NCBI RefSeq assembly: GCF_001280065.1
Contig: NZ_LGEA01000106.1
Span: 3,939 to 67,938, forward strand
Source: Streptomyces sp. NRRL B-1140
GTDB lineage: Bacteria; Actinomycetota; Actinomycetes; Streptomycetales; Streptomycetaceae
Direction: 5' to 3'
Length of the DNA stretch: 64,000 nucleotides
In this document: positions 9,164 to 17,172 of the stretch, in pieces
Numbering within the stretch: position 1 is the stretch's first letter
Layout of the letters: each line of letters begins with the position of its first letter
Notes under the pieces: generated by a model
The model's database searches: none
Told to the model about the DNA's origin: nothing
Seen by the model: the letters and a program-made list of their open reading frames with translations, nothing else
Position numbers and translations under genes: made by a program

Positions 9164-10285
9164 GTGACCGCCTCCGCCTCCCGCGCCGCCGAAATCCTGT
9201 CCCGGCCCGTAACGCTGGGCGGCCTGACCGTTCCGAACCGGATCGCGATGGCGCCGATGACCCGCATGTTCTCCCCGGGCGGCGTCCCCGGTGAGGACGT
9301 CGTGTCGTACTACGCACGCCGCGCCGCCGCCGGAGTCGGCCTGATCGTCACCGAGGGCACCTACGTCGGCCACGAGTCGGCCGGGCAGAGCGACAGCGTG
9401 CCGCGCTTCCACGGCGACGAGCAGCTCGCGGGCTGGGCGAAGGTCGCCGAGGCGGTGCACGCCGCCGGCGGCACGATCGTGCCGCAGCTCTGGCACATCG
9501 GCATGGTCCGCAACCAGGGCGAGCCCCCGTTCGCCGACGCCCCGGCCGTCGGCCCCTCCGGCCTGCGCATCGGCGCCGACGAGCCCACCGGCAAGGCCAT
9601 GACCCAGGCCGACATCGACGCCGTCATCGGCGCGTTCGCCGAAGCCGCCGGCGCCGCAGAGCGCATCGGCTTCGACGGGGTCGAACTGCACGGCGCCCAC
9701 GGCTACCTGCTCGACCAGTTCCTCTGGGAGGGCACCAACCGCCGCACCGACGCCTACGGCGGCGACCGCGTCGCCCGCGCCAAGCTCTCCGAGGAGATCG
9801 TCGCGGCCGTCCGCGAGACCGTCTCCGCCGACTTCCCCGTCATCTTCCGCTTCTCCCAGTGGAAGCAGGAGGCCTACCGCGCCCGCCTCGCCGAGACGCC
9901 GGAGGAGCTGGAGTCCATCCTCGCCCCGCTGGCCGCCGCCGGTGTCGACGCCTTCCACGCCTCCACCCGCCGCTACTGGGTCCCCGAGTTCGACGACTCC
10001 GACCTCAACCTGGCCGGCTGGACCAAGAAGCTCACCGGCAAGCCCACCATCACCGTCGGCTCGGTAGGCCTGGACGGCACCGACTTCCTCAAGTCCTTCC
10101 AGGGCGAGAGCGCCGAGGTCGGCGACCTCGACAACCTCCTCGACCGCTTCGAGCGCGACGAGTTCGACATGGTCGCCATCGGCCGCGCCCTGCTCCAGGA
10201 CCCCGAGTGGGCCCGCAAGGTGCTCGACGGCCGCTTCGACGAGCTGGCCCCGTACAGCCCGGCGGCGCTGAAGATCCTCAGCTGA
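9164..10285 (+). CDS. NADH:flavin oxidoreductase / old yellow enzyme family
   Basis: A 373-residue FMN-dependent TIM-barrel ene-reductase. Evidence: the N-terminal VTLGGLTVPNRIAMAPMTR, PQLWHIG (FMN/substrate histidine region), the catalytic-site GFDGVELHGAHGYLLDQFLWEGTNRRTDAYGG, and DMVAIGRALLQDPEW with the FMN phosphate loop. It has only the OYE domain, without the C-terminal iron-sulfur/FAD part of 2,4-dienoyl-CoA reductases. GTG 9164 follows AAGGAG; an in-frame ATG 30 bases upstream lacks such a site. The substrate is unknown. The next gene, an esterase, is 91 bases away on the same strand. Confidence 0.92.
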   Translation: MTASASRAAEILSRPVTLGGLTVPNRIAMAPMTRMFSPGGVPGEDVVSYYARRAAAGVGLIVTEGTYVGHESAGQSDSVPRFHGDEQLAGWAKVAEAVHAAGGTIVPQLWHIGMVRNQGEPPFADAPAVGPSGLRIGADEPTGKAMTQADIDAVIGAFAEAAGAAERIGFDGVELHGAHGYLLDQFLWEGTNRRTDAYGGDRVARAKLSEEIVAAVRETVSADFPVIFRFSQWKQEAYRARLAETPEELESILAPLAAAGVDAFHASTRRYWVPEFDDSDLNLAGWTKKLTGKPTITVGSVGLDGTDFLKSFQGESAEVGDLDNLLDRFERDEFDMVAIGRALLQDPEWARKVLDGRFDELAPYSPAALKILS

Positions 10286-10334
10286 CCGCCTCCGCACGGG
10301 GTGCCTGGATTCGCTCGCGCCGGTCAAGTCACAC

Positions 10335-10352
10335 TGAACGGACGCTTGTTCA
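10335..10352 (+). promoter_or_regulatory. Candidate operator before the carboxylesterase gene
   Basis: TGAAC (10335-10339) and GTTCA (10348-10352) form a short inverted repeat with an 8-base spacer in the 91-base gap. Spacing and symmetry resemble TetR-type sites. No regulator gene lies beside it, so support is weak. Confidence 0.3.
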
Positions 10353-10376
10353 CCGGCACCCCGTGAGGAGACCCCA

Positions 10377-11936
10377 GTGACGACGACCGACTCCCGCCCC
10401 TCGGCGGGCGGCCCCTCCGAGCAGCCCGGCCCGGTGGTGCGCACCACCGCCGGTTCGGTACGCGGACGGAACGAGGAGGGTCTCGCCGTCTTCCGCGGCA
10501 TCCCCTTCGCCGCGCCCCCCGTGGGCGAGGCCCGCTTCCAGGCCCCGCGCCCGGCCCCCACCTACGACGGCATACGCGACGCGTACGCCTTCGGCCCGCC
10601 GCCCCCGCAGGACCTCGGCCTGATGGGCGGCCCGGGTCTGATCGACGTCCCCCAGGGCGACGACTGGCTCACGGTCAACGTCTGGACCCCCGAGCCCGAT
10701 CCGGCGGCCCACCGCCCGGTGATGGTGTGGATCTACGGCGGCGCCTACAAGCTCGGCCACGCCGGCAGCCCCGGCTACGACGCCCGGCACATCGCGACGG
10801 ACGGTGACGTGGTCGTCGTGTCCCTCAACTACCGCGTCGGCATGGAGGGCTTCGCCCGCATCGAGGGAGCGCCCGCCAACCGCGGACTGCTCGACCAGGT
10901 GGCCGCCCTGGAATGGGTGCGGGACAACATCGCGTCCTTCGGCGGCGACCCCGGGCAGGTCACGATCTTCGGGGAGTCGGCGGGCGCGGGCTCGGTCGCC
11001 TCCCTGCTCTCCATGCCGCACGCAGCCGGTCTGTTCCGGCGGGCGATCGCGCAGAGCGTGCCGGGGACGTTCTTCTCCGACGCCCTGGCCCGCGACATCG
11101 GCACGGCCCTCGCGGCCGAGCTGGGCCTGCGTCCCACGGTCGCCGACCTGTCCACGATCGCCCCGCGCGAGCTGACCTCGGCGGGCGAGGCGCTCGGCCC
11201 GAAGATGCCCCAGTACATCGACCGCTGGGGCCAGGCGGCGCCGACGGTCACGCCGTTCTCGCCGGTGGTCGACGGTGACGTGCTGCCGGCCATGCCGTGG
11301 CAGGCGCTGGCGGCCGGTGCGGCGAAGGACGTGGAACTGCTCCTCGGCCACAACCGTGACGAGTACCGGCTGTTCGTCGCGATGGCGGGCGGGCTCGGGC
11401 AGATCAGCGAGGAGCGGGCGGCCTCGGCCCTCCGTCTCTTCGCCCCCGGCCCCGAGGGCGAACAGTCCTACCGCGCGGCCTTCCCGGAGGCCTCCCCTTC
11501 GGAGCTCTTCGAACGCGTCCAGACGGACTGGCTGTTCAGCATGCCCACCCTGCACCTGGCCGAGGCGCAGCGCGCGGGCGGCGGACGCGCCCACGTCTAC
11601 GAACTGACCTGGCCGGCCCCGGGCAACGGCGGCGCGCTCGGCGCCTGCCACGCCCTGGACATCCCGCTGCTGTTCGGCACGTACGGGGCGGACCTGGGGC
11701 TGCTGCTGTTCGCGGGCGTGGAGCCGTCCGCCGAGGCCCTTGCCCTGTCGTCCCGCTTCCGCGCGTCCTGGACGTCCTTCGCGCGCTCGGGCGACCCGGG
11801 CTGGCCGGCGTACGACGACGAGCGGCGGCTGGTGCAGGTGCTGGACGCGGAGCCGGAGGTGAGGGCGTACCCGGAGGAGGCGTCGCTGCGGCTGTGGGAG
11901 GGGCACGCGTTCCGGCCCCTGCCGCTGCTGGGATGA
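10377..11936 (+). CDS. Type B carboxylesterase/lipase
   Basis: A 519-residue alpha/beta-hydrolase of the carboxylesterase type B (para-nitrobenzyl esterase-like) family. The nucleophile is Ser201 in FGESAGAGS. The oxyanion hole segment is VMVWIYGGAYKLGH, and the acid and His regions follow in LLGHNRDEYRLF and GACHALDIPLLFG. FRGIPFAAPPVGEARFQAP near the N-terminus is the classic family start. No signal peptide is seen, so it acts in the cytoplasm, probably on small esters. GTG 10377 follows GAGGAG. It converges on 11938 with one base between stops. Confidence 0.93.
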   Translation: MTTTDSRPSAGGPSEQPGPVVRTTAGSVRGRNEEGLAVFRGIPFAAPPVGEARFQAPRPAPTYDGIRDAYAFGPPPPQDLGLMGGPGLIDVPQGDDWLTVNVWTPEPDPAAHRPVMVWIYGGAYKLGHAGSPGYDARHIATDGDVVVVSLNYRVGMEGFARIEGAPANRGLLDQVAALEWVRDNIASFGGDPGQVTIFGESAGAGSVASLLSMPHAAGLFRRAIAQSVPGTFFSDALARDIGTALAAELGLRPTVADLSTIAPRELTSAGEALGPKMPQYIDRWGQAAPTVTPFSPVVDGDVLPAMPWQALAAGAAKDVELLLGHNRDEYRLFVAMAGGLGQISEERAASALRLFAPGPEGEQSYRAAFPEASPSELFERVQTDWLFSMPTLHLAEAQRAGGGRAHVYELTWPAPGNGGALGACHALDIPLLFGTYGADLGLLLFAGVEPSAEALALSSRFRASWTSFARSGDPGWPAYDDERRLVQVLDAEPEVRAYPEEASLRLWEGHAFRPLPLLG

Positions 11937-11937
11937 C

Positions 11938-12507
11938 CTACAGGTTGCCCATGGGTTCGATGTCGACCCGCATCGGCGTCCCCCACACCCGCAGCACCTC
12001 GTAGTCGGTGAACTCGTGGACCAGCCGGTACGCCATGGCGGCCCGGGGTGCCTTGCGCTGGGCGTTGATGAAGAGTTCGGCCTCGTGGCGGTCCCGGCGC
12101 GGGGTGCCGCACAGCTGCCAGCTCTGACCGTTCCACAGCTCCGCGAGCCAGCGCTGCTGGGGCTGGGGGCGGTCGCCGCGCACGCCGTAGCGGGAGGGGG
12201 TGGGTTCGGCGGGCTGCTGCTGTGGGGCGGGGCCGTTGAACTCCGCCCTGCGGGCGGCCCGGCGCCGGGTCTCGCACAGCAGACACAGGTCGGGGGCGGC
12301 CTCGTCGACCGGACCGTTCGGGTGCTCGGGGCAGCGGGTGGTGGGCGCGGCTGTGGTGACGCTGTCCTCCAGCAGGTCCAGCGCGCGCTTCAGGTCGGCC
12401 CTGACCTCGTGCAGTTTGCCGTCCGGGGTGTCGGAGGTGAGGGCCTCGCCGTGCTCGCCGAGGAGGCGCAGGGCACGGCCCAGGGCGGTGAGCTGAGCGT
12501 GGTTCAT
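11938..12507 (-). CDS. Hypothetical protein with Cys-rich centre
   Basis: A 189-residue protein of no recognised family. The N-terminal half is helical (QLTALGRALRLLGEHGEAL, LHEVRADLKRALDLLEDSV). A possible zinc site CPEH...CLLCETRR follows, then a C-terminal half with aromatic strands (RWLAELWNGQSWQLCGTP, AMAYRLVHEFTDYEVLRVWG). ATG 12507 is chosen because it begins 13 bases after the stop of the upstream DNA-binding gene; an in-frame ATG 30 bases upstream would overlap that gene. The two probably form an operon. Confidence 0.75.
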   Translation of the reverse strand: MNHAQLTALGRALRLLGEHGEALTSDTPDGKLHEVRADLKRALDLLEDSVTTAAPTTRCPEHPNGPVDEAAPDLCLLCETRRRAARRAEFNGPAPQQQPAEPTPSRYGVRGDRPQPQQRWLAELWNGQSWQLCGTPRRDRHEAELFINAQRKAPRAAMAYRLVHEFTDYEVLRVWGTPMRVDIEPMGNL

Positions 12508-12520
12508 GGCTCCATTGTCC

Positions 12521-13369
12521 TCAGTCGGCGTCCACACGGCGGCGCAGGGACATCGCCGCCCGGATCCCTGCCGCGTGGTCGTGGACCGCGGGGGCGGGCA
12601 GGGGTGCGGGGGGTTGCGCGGGGGCGCGTTCGCCCCGGCAGGCGCTGCAGCGTCCCCCGGGCAGGGTTTCCGGGCGGCCCGGGATGCCGCAGTTCGCGCA
12701 CTCCAGGACGCGGAGGGGCGGGCGTGGGGTGGGTGGAGGCGGAAGTTTGCCGGTCAGGCGGTTGCGGACCAGGGCGGCCGGGTGGTGGACGGGCGTCGGC
12801 AGGCCGGCCGTGAGCGCACGCAGTACGTCGTCCTCCGAGGCACCCCGCTCGAACCAGTCCGTCACGAGGGGAGCGAGCGTCGCGCAGTCCGCCTCGGAGA
12901 GGGTCAGGACGGGCGCGGTGCGGCCGAGGGCGGCCAGGAGGATGTGGGCCCGGGAGCGGGTGGGGCGGGCCGGCTGTCGCGGTACGTCGCCGCGGGTGAA
13001 GGCGGCCCACCAGCCGTCGTCCCGGGCGGTGCGGGACCACCACGAACGGGTGATCCACCGGGAGCTGCCGTCGTCGGCCGTGATGCACTCCCGGCCACGC
13101 CGTAGATGCCCTGCCTGCTGAATGCGGTTGAGGGCGGTGCCGAGGGCGCACTGGCCGTAGGGGAGCTGTTTGGCCAGCGTCTTCACGGAGATGTCGGCGC
13201 CGTCGGGGAGCTGGTCGAGATACGTGGCGATGGCGGCTTCGCGGGGTGGTAGGTGGGCGAAGTCGTGGTTCGTGCGTGGGGGTTGGCCGGGGCACGTGCG
13301 TTTGCCGTAGCCCGGGCCCGCCATGGGGTGCGCGGACGGAGGGGCAGCACTAAAGTTGGCGTCAGCCAT
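12521..13369 (-). CDS. Putative winged-helix DNA-binding protein with C-terminal zinc ribbon
   Basis: A 282-residue protein. Residues about 42-95 (REAAIATYLDQLPDGADISVKTLAKQLPYGQCALGTALNRIQQAGHL) read as a winged-helix/MarR-like helix-turn-helix with a following wing. The middle is helical (LLAALGRTAPVLTLSEADCATLAPLVTDWFERG). The C-terminal part has CANCGIPGRPETLPGGRCSACRG, a CxxC...CxxC zinc-ribbon pattern. This architecture is common in Streptomyces, but its target is not known. It heads a probable two-gene operon with 11938. Confidence 0.75.
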   Translation of the reverse strand: MADANFSAAPPSAHPMAGPGYGKRTCPGQPPRTNHDFAHLPPREAAIATYLDQLPDGADISVKTLAKQLPYGQCALGTALNRIQQAGHLRRGRECITADDGSSRWITRSWWSRTARDDGWWAAFTRGDVPRQPARPTRSRAHILLAALGRTAPVLTLSEADCATLAPLVTDWFERGASEDDVLRALTAGLPTPVHHPAALVRNRLTGKLPPPPTPRPPLRVLECANCGIPGRPETLPGGRCSACRGERAPAQPPAPLPAPAVHDHAAGIRAAMSLRRRVDAD

Positions 13370-13401
13370 GAGATCGAGCCTTCTTCGATCGACGTGGTCA
13401 G

Positions 13402-13435
13402 GCCCCCGCAGGTGTTGCTAGCACCTGGCGGGGGC
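13402..13435. terminator. Hairpin between the DUF397 gene and the winged-helix gene
   Basis: GCCCCCGCAGGTG (13402-13414) pairs with CACCTGGCGGGGGC (13422-13435) with a single bulged G. It lies downstream of the leftward DUF397 gene and upstream of the next leftward gene, so it most likely ends the XRE-DUF397 transcript. The rest of 13436-13576 shows no gene. Confidence 0.7.
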
Positions 13436-13576
13436 TGTTGCTTGTGCACGAACGTTAGAGGGATGTCACTTTCCGTGGCAAGCCGAACGCGTCCCGTCAA
13501 CACTCCGGGTGGGAGGGCGGGTTGAGGCCCTCCACCCGTTCCTTGAAAAGAGGGCTCGAAGCCCGGGTCCCGAAGC

Positions 13577-13768
13577 TCAGGCCGTCTCGTCCTTGAGGTT
13601 CTCGACGAACGCGGACCAGGCGGTGGCCCGGAACACGAGCTTCGGGCCTTCGGGGTTCTTGGAGTCGCGAACGGGGATGACGTCAGGGAAGGCCCGGGTG
13701 ACTTCCAGGCAGTTGTCGCCGCTCCCGCCGCTGTAGCTGGACTTGTACCACTCAGGCATGTTCCTCAT
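13577..13768 (-). CDS. DUF397 protein (WhiJ/AbaA-type partner)
   Basis: A 63-residue protein with the DUF397 pattern: WYKSSYSGGSGDNCLEVTRA, then VRDSKNPEGPKLVFRATAWSAFVENLKD. DUF397 proteins are encoded next to WhiJ-type XRE regulators in Streptomyces and influence development and antibiotic production in the described cases. Its start overlaps the 3' end of the XRE gene by 17 bases, so the pair is cotranscribed and translationally coupled. An in-frame ATG three codons in (13759) is an alternative start. Confidence 0.92.
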   Translation of the reverse strand: MRNMPEWYKSSYSGGSGDNCLEVTRAFPDVIPVRDSKNPEGPKLVFRATAWSAFVENLKDETA

Positions 13769-14591
13769 GGTCGTAATCCTGCGTCATCGCTTCGAGCAGG
13801 GCCAGAGACTTCTCCGGCGAGAGTGCGGAGGCCGCGAGGAACTCGTAGTAGAAGCGGTACTCCGCGACGGTGGCGGGATCGTCATCCAGCCGCCCGGTGC
13901 CGACGCCTTCGAGGTAGGCCAGCGGAGGCGCGTCGTCGAAGTCCATGAGCTTGACGCACCCCTGCATGGCCGGGTGCGCTCCCGCGTCGAACGGCAGTAC
14001 CTGCACGATGGACCGGCTACGGCGGGCCATGCCGCTGATGTGCCGCAGCGCCTCGGCCATGACCTGCGCCCCGCCTGTCACCCGACGCAGGGCAGATTCG
14101 TCAATCACTGCCCACAACAAGGGCTTTGTTGGATCGTCGAGGATGCGGGCCCGCTCCATCCGGGCGGCCACCCTCTTCTCGATCTCCTCATCCGGTGCGG
14201 TCGGTTGATATGCACGGCACACCGCCCGGGCGTAGGCGGGTGTCTGAAGCAGTCCGGGGATCAGCATCGAGGCGAACTCCCTGATGGCCACGGCCCGGGC
14301 CTCCGCCTCCGCCGCCTCCGCGAAATGCTCCGGATACTTCGACTTCGCCGCCGCCCCACAGTTCCGCAAGAAGAAATCCCCCGCCCCCAACTCCTCATCC
14401 AGCAACCGCGCGTACTCCGCCTGCAACCTCCGCGTCCCCGCCTCCAACTGCCCGATGAACGACCCGCTCACGAACAGCCGCTGTCCCAGTTCCTCCTGGC
14501 TCAGGCCGGCCTTCTCGCGGGCGTGACGCAGCTCCGCGCCCAGGAGGGCCCGCGGGGAGGAGGACGGGTCGAGGTCCCTGGAGCCGGGCAT
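13752..14591 (-). CDS. XRE-family regulator with DUF5753 (WhiJ-like)
   Basis: A 279-residue protein. Residues about 15-70 form the Cro/C1 helix-turn-helix (LGAELRHAREKAGLSQEELGQRLFVSGSFIGQLEAGTR). The rest is the DUF5753 ligand/partner domain typical of WhiJ-like regulators (FASMLIPGLLQTPAYARAV, VIDESALRR, IVQVLPFDAGAH). ATG 14591 is chosen for its GGGAG ribosome-binding site; the longer frame to 14663 has no such site and would run over the operator palindromes. It is paired with DUF397 and diverges from the small gene at 14700. Two TGTCGGACA palindromes lie in the shared upstream region. Confidence 0.93.
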   Translation of the reverse strand: MPGSRDLDPSSSPRALLGAELRHAREKAGLSQEELGQRLFVSGSFIGQLEAGTRRLQAEYARLLDEELGAGDFFLRNCGAAAKSKYPEHFAEAAEAEARAVAIREFASMLIPGLLQTPAYARAVCRAYQPTAPDEEIEKRVAARMERARILDDPTKPLLWAVIDESALRRVTGGAQVMAEALRHISGMARRSRSIVQVLPFDAGAHPAMQGCVKLMDFDDAPPLAYLEGVGTGRLDDDPATVAEYRFYYEFLAASALSPEKSLALLEAMTQDYDHEEHA

Positions 14592-14601
14592 GGGCAACTC
14601 C

Positions 14602-14664
14602 CTGTCGGACAGATCGGTTTGTTGGACCGCCGTATATGGCCAGGTTAGGGACGTGTCGGACACG
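14602..14664. promoter_or_regulatory. Paired palindromic operators of the WhiJ-like locus
   Basis: CTGTCGGACAG (14602-14612) and CGTGTCGGACACG (14652-14664) are both perfect odd-length palindromes sharing the core TGTCGGACA. Their centres (14607 and 14658) are 51 bp apart, close to five helical turns. The first lies between the XRE start and its promoter. The second lies between the two divergent genes. This is the arrangement expected for autoregulation by the XRE protein. Confidence 0.65.
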
Positions 14665-14699
14665 CTGTGTGGTGAATCGCAAACTCAGCGTGGAGGTAA

Positions 14700-14951
14700 G
14701 TGGAAGTGCGCTCGACCGAAGAGATCGTGAAGTCGCTGCGGGATGCCCTCGCCGGAGTCGGTGTCGTGCTGCCGTCGCTGGGCGTCGACCCCGTGACCGG
14801 CGCGAGCGACGAGCCGTTCGCGCTGGTCGATCTGGGGCGGTGCAACGTACGGACGGCCGAGCATCTGACCGAGGTGCTGCGCTCGCTGCCCGTGACGGAG
14901 ACCCTGCGGGCCCGTGTGCGGCAGGTCAACCGGGAGGTGAAGTCACGGTGA
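14700..14951 (+). CDS. Small hypothetical protein divergent from the XRE gene
   Basis: An 83-residue soluble protein: RSTEEIVKSLRDALAGVGVVLPSLGVDP, a central VDLGRCNVRTAEHLTEVL, and a basic C-terminus. No family is recognised with certainty. GTG 14700 follows a good GGAGG. Its position beside a WhiJ/DUF397 pair, sharing the palindromic operator region, suggests it belongs to the same regulatory unit. ACGGTGG (14963-14969) and CCACCGT (14992-14998) downstream could form its terminator. Confidence 0.75.
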   Translation: MEVRSTEEIVKSLRDALAGVGVVLPSLGVDPVTGASDEPFALVDLGRCNVRTAEHLTEVLRSLPVTETLRARVRQVNREVKSR

Positions 14952-15086
14952 CGTAATAGCCAACGGTGGATGTACAACCATTCGCCCTTCACCACCGTCG
15001 AACAGGCGTATCGCGCATACACCGGCGTTCGCCCCACCGCTCGCCACTCCGGAAATCACATCCTTTCCCCAGAGGAATCCTGTCTT

Positions 15087-17117
15087 ATGACGTTCCGTTG
15101 GCTGTGCGGTGTCCTGCGTGTGCGCGGGAAGACCGACTTTTTGCTTGTGTTCCTGTTCGCCGCCGGATTCGCCGCACTGCCCGTCTTCGCGCTGCTCCCG
15201 TCGCTGTGGGGCTTCGCCGTAGCCTCGGCCGTGACGTACGCCGCCGACGAGGTGCTGCACACCCGCTCGCCCGCCTTCGTGCGGCGGCTGGCCGCGCTGC
15301 AGCTGACCCGCACGCTGCGGTTCGCCGTGCGGACGGTGATGCTGCTGGCCCTGGCCGAGCGCCTGGACGCGCCGGACGCGGTGCTGGTGGCCGCGCTGGC
15401 CGTGCTCAGCGCCCACTTCACCCTGGTGGTGCTGTACACGGCGGTGCATCACGCCATCCGGCGGCGGCGCACGCTGCCGGTCGTCGTGCGCAACCTCGAC
15501 ATGAGCGGGGCGGGCATCCCGCAGTCCCCGCCCGCCCTTCTCTACCGGCGGTTCCTGCGCAAGCTGCTGCACCTGGACCTGCCCGCCCACGCGGGGCTGC
15601 TCGTCGCGCTCGCTGCGGGGGCCTGGGCGCCCGCGGGCATCGGTTTCGCACTCACCGCCGGACTCGCGGCCGCGGCCGTCGCCGCGCTGCTGGGGCAGTT
15701 GCGCCGGGCCCGCCGGATGCCGTCGGGTGACGAGGTGATCGCCGAGGTGAACCGCCAACTCGCCGGATACCGGCCGGAGGTGGCGCTGTACTTCAGTTTC
15801 GCGTCCGTGTCCCGGGACTTCATGTACCAGGTCAACATGTGGATCGAGACGCTGGAGCAGCTCGACCGGCGGCCGCTGATCATCCTGCGGGAGCGGGCCT
15901 CGTTCCGCTATCTCGGCCGTACGTCGATCCCGGTCGTGTGCGTGCCGAAGGCCGACGACGTGGCGCAGCTGGAGCTGCCCGAGGTGCGGGTGGTGCTCTA
16001 CCCGGGCAACGCGGGCAAGAACGTGCACATGCTGCGCGTCGCCGAGGCCAAGCACGTGTTCATCGGGCACGGCGACAGCGACAAGCTCGCCAGCAGCAAC
16101 CGGGTCAGCAAGGTGTACGACGAGATATGGGTGGCCGGGCGGGCCGGGCGGGACCGCTACCAGCGGGTGCGGCACGCGATCAGCGACTCGGCGATCGTCG
16201 AGGTGGGACGCCCGCAGCTGTCGTCGATCCGGCTGCACACCGACCACGTGCCGGGGCCGCTGCCGACCGTGCTGTACGCGCCGACCTGGGAGGGCTGGAG
16301 CGACGACGACTGCCACACGTCGCTGATCCCGATGGGCGTGCGGTTGGTCGAGAAGCTGCTCGCCGAGAACGTACGGGTCCTCTACAAGCCGCACCCCCTC
16401 ACCGGGAAGCGCTCGCGTGCGGCGGCCGAGGCGGACCGGGCCGTCCGGGAGCTGCTGCGCGCCGACAACGAGCGGCGTGACCCGCGGGAGGCCGAGGCCG
16501 CGATGGCCGTCGCCGCGCCGCGGCTCGCCGAGATCCAGGCCCGGCTCGGTGAGTTGTCGGGGCGGCTCACGGGTGACGACGCGCAGCAGACGCGCGAGGC
16601 CCGGGTGGCCGGCCCGGAGGGGGAGGCGGAGTGGCACGAACTGCGTGCCGCGTGGCACCGGATCTTCTGGGAGAGCAGGGGCCCCGTCCGGCACCAGGTG
16701 ATCACTCGGCAACTGCCCACGCTCTACGAGTGCTTCGACCAGGCCGACATCCTCGTCAGCGATGTGTCGTCCGTGGTCGCGGACTTCGTGGCGAGCCTCA
16801 AGCCGTACGTCCTGACCAACGCGAACGGCCTGAGCGACGAGGCCTTCCGCGCCGCGTACACCACCGCCGGGGGCGCCTATCTCCTCGACCGCGACTGCAC
16901 CCGGCTGCCGGAGATCCTCGACTCGGTGCGCGATCCGCGGCACGACCCGATGGCACCCGAGCGCCGGACCCTCAAGGAATACGTCCTGGGCCCGGACCGC
17001 CCCAGCTCGATGGAGCGGTTCAACGCCGCCGTCAACGCCCTGGCCGAGAAGGCCGCCGCGGAGCAGGACGAGCGCTGCGAGGGAAGGCAGCCGCTGGTCG
17101 CCGGACTCCCGGGCTGA
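15087..17117 (+). CDS. Membrane CDP-glycerol glycerophosphotransferase-like protein (TagF/TagB type)
   Basis: A 676-residue protein. Residues about 10-215 contain several hydrophobic segments (DFLLVFLFAAGFAALPVFALLP, VLVAALAVLSAHFTLVVLYTAV, GLLVALAAGAWAPAGIGFALTAGLAAAAVAALLG). The remainder is the glycerophosphotransferase domain: IGHGDSDKLASSNRVSKVYDEIWVAGRAGRDRY, VLYAPTWEGW, VLYKPHPLTG, and ILVSDVSSVVADFVASLKPYVLTN. The family polymerises or primes teichoic-acid-like polyol phosphates from CDP-activated donors. ATG 15087 follows AGAGGAA; the longer frame from 14970 lacks support. It stands alone and converges on murQ. Confidence 0.85.
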   Translation: MTFRWLCGVLRVRGKTDFLLVFLFAAGFAALPVFALLPSLWGFAVASAVTYAADEVLHTRSPAFVRRLAALQLTRTLRFAVRTVMLLALAERLDAPDAVLVAALAVLSAHFTLVVLYTAVHHAIRRRRTLPVVVRNLDMSGAGIPQSPPALLYRRFLRKLLHLDLPAHAGLLVALAAGAWAPAGIGFALTAGLAAAAVAALLGQLRRARRMPSGDEVIAEVNRQLAGYRPEVALYFSFASVSRDFMYQVNMWIETLEQLDRRPLIILRERASFRYLGRTSIPVVCVPKADDVAQLELPEVRVVLYPGNAGKNVHMLRVAEAKHVFIGHGDSDKLASSNRVSKVYDEIWVAGRAGRDRYQRVRHAISDSAIVEVGRPQLSSIRLHTDHVPGPLPTVLYAPTWEGWSDDDCHTSLIPMGVRLVEKLLAENVRVLYKPHPLTGKRSRAAAEADRAVRELLRADNERRDPREAEAAMAVAAPRLAEIQARLGELSGRLTGDDAQQTREARVAGPEGEAEWHELRAAWHRIFWESRGPVRHQVITRQLPTLYECFDQADILVSDVSSVVADFVASLKPYVLTNANGLSDEAFRAAYTTAGGAYLLDRDCTRLPEILDSVRDPRHDPMAPERRTLKEYVLGPDRPSSMERFNAAVNALAEKAAAEQDERCEGRQPLVAGLPG

Positions 17118-17172
17118 GCGGGGCCGGCCCGGTTCCGGCCGGCAAAGGCGGGAGCCGCCCGGGGCCGAGTCG

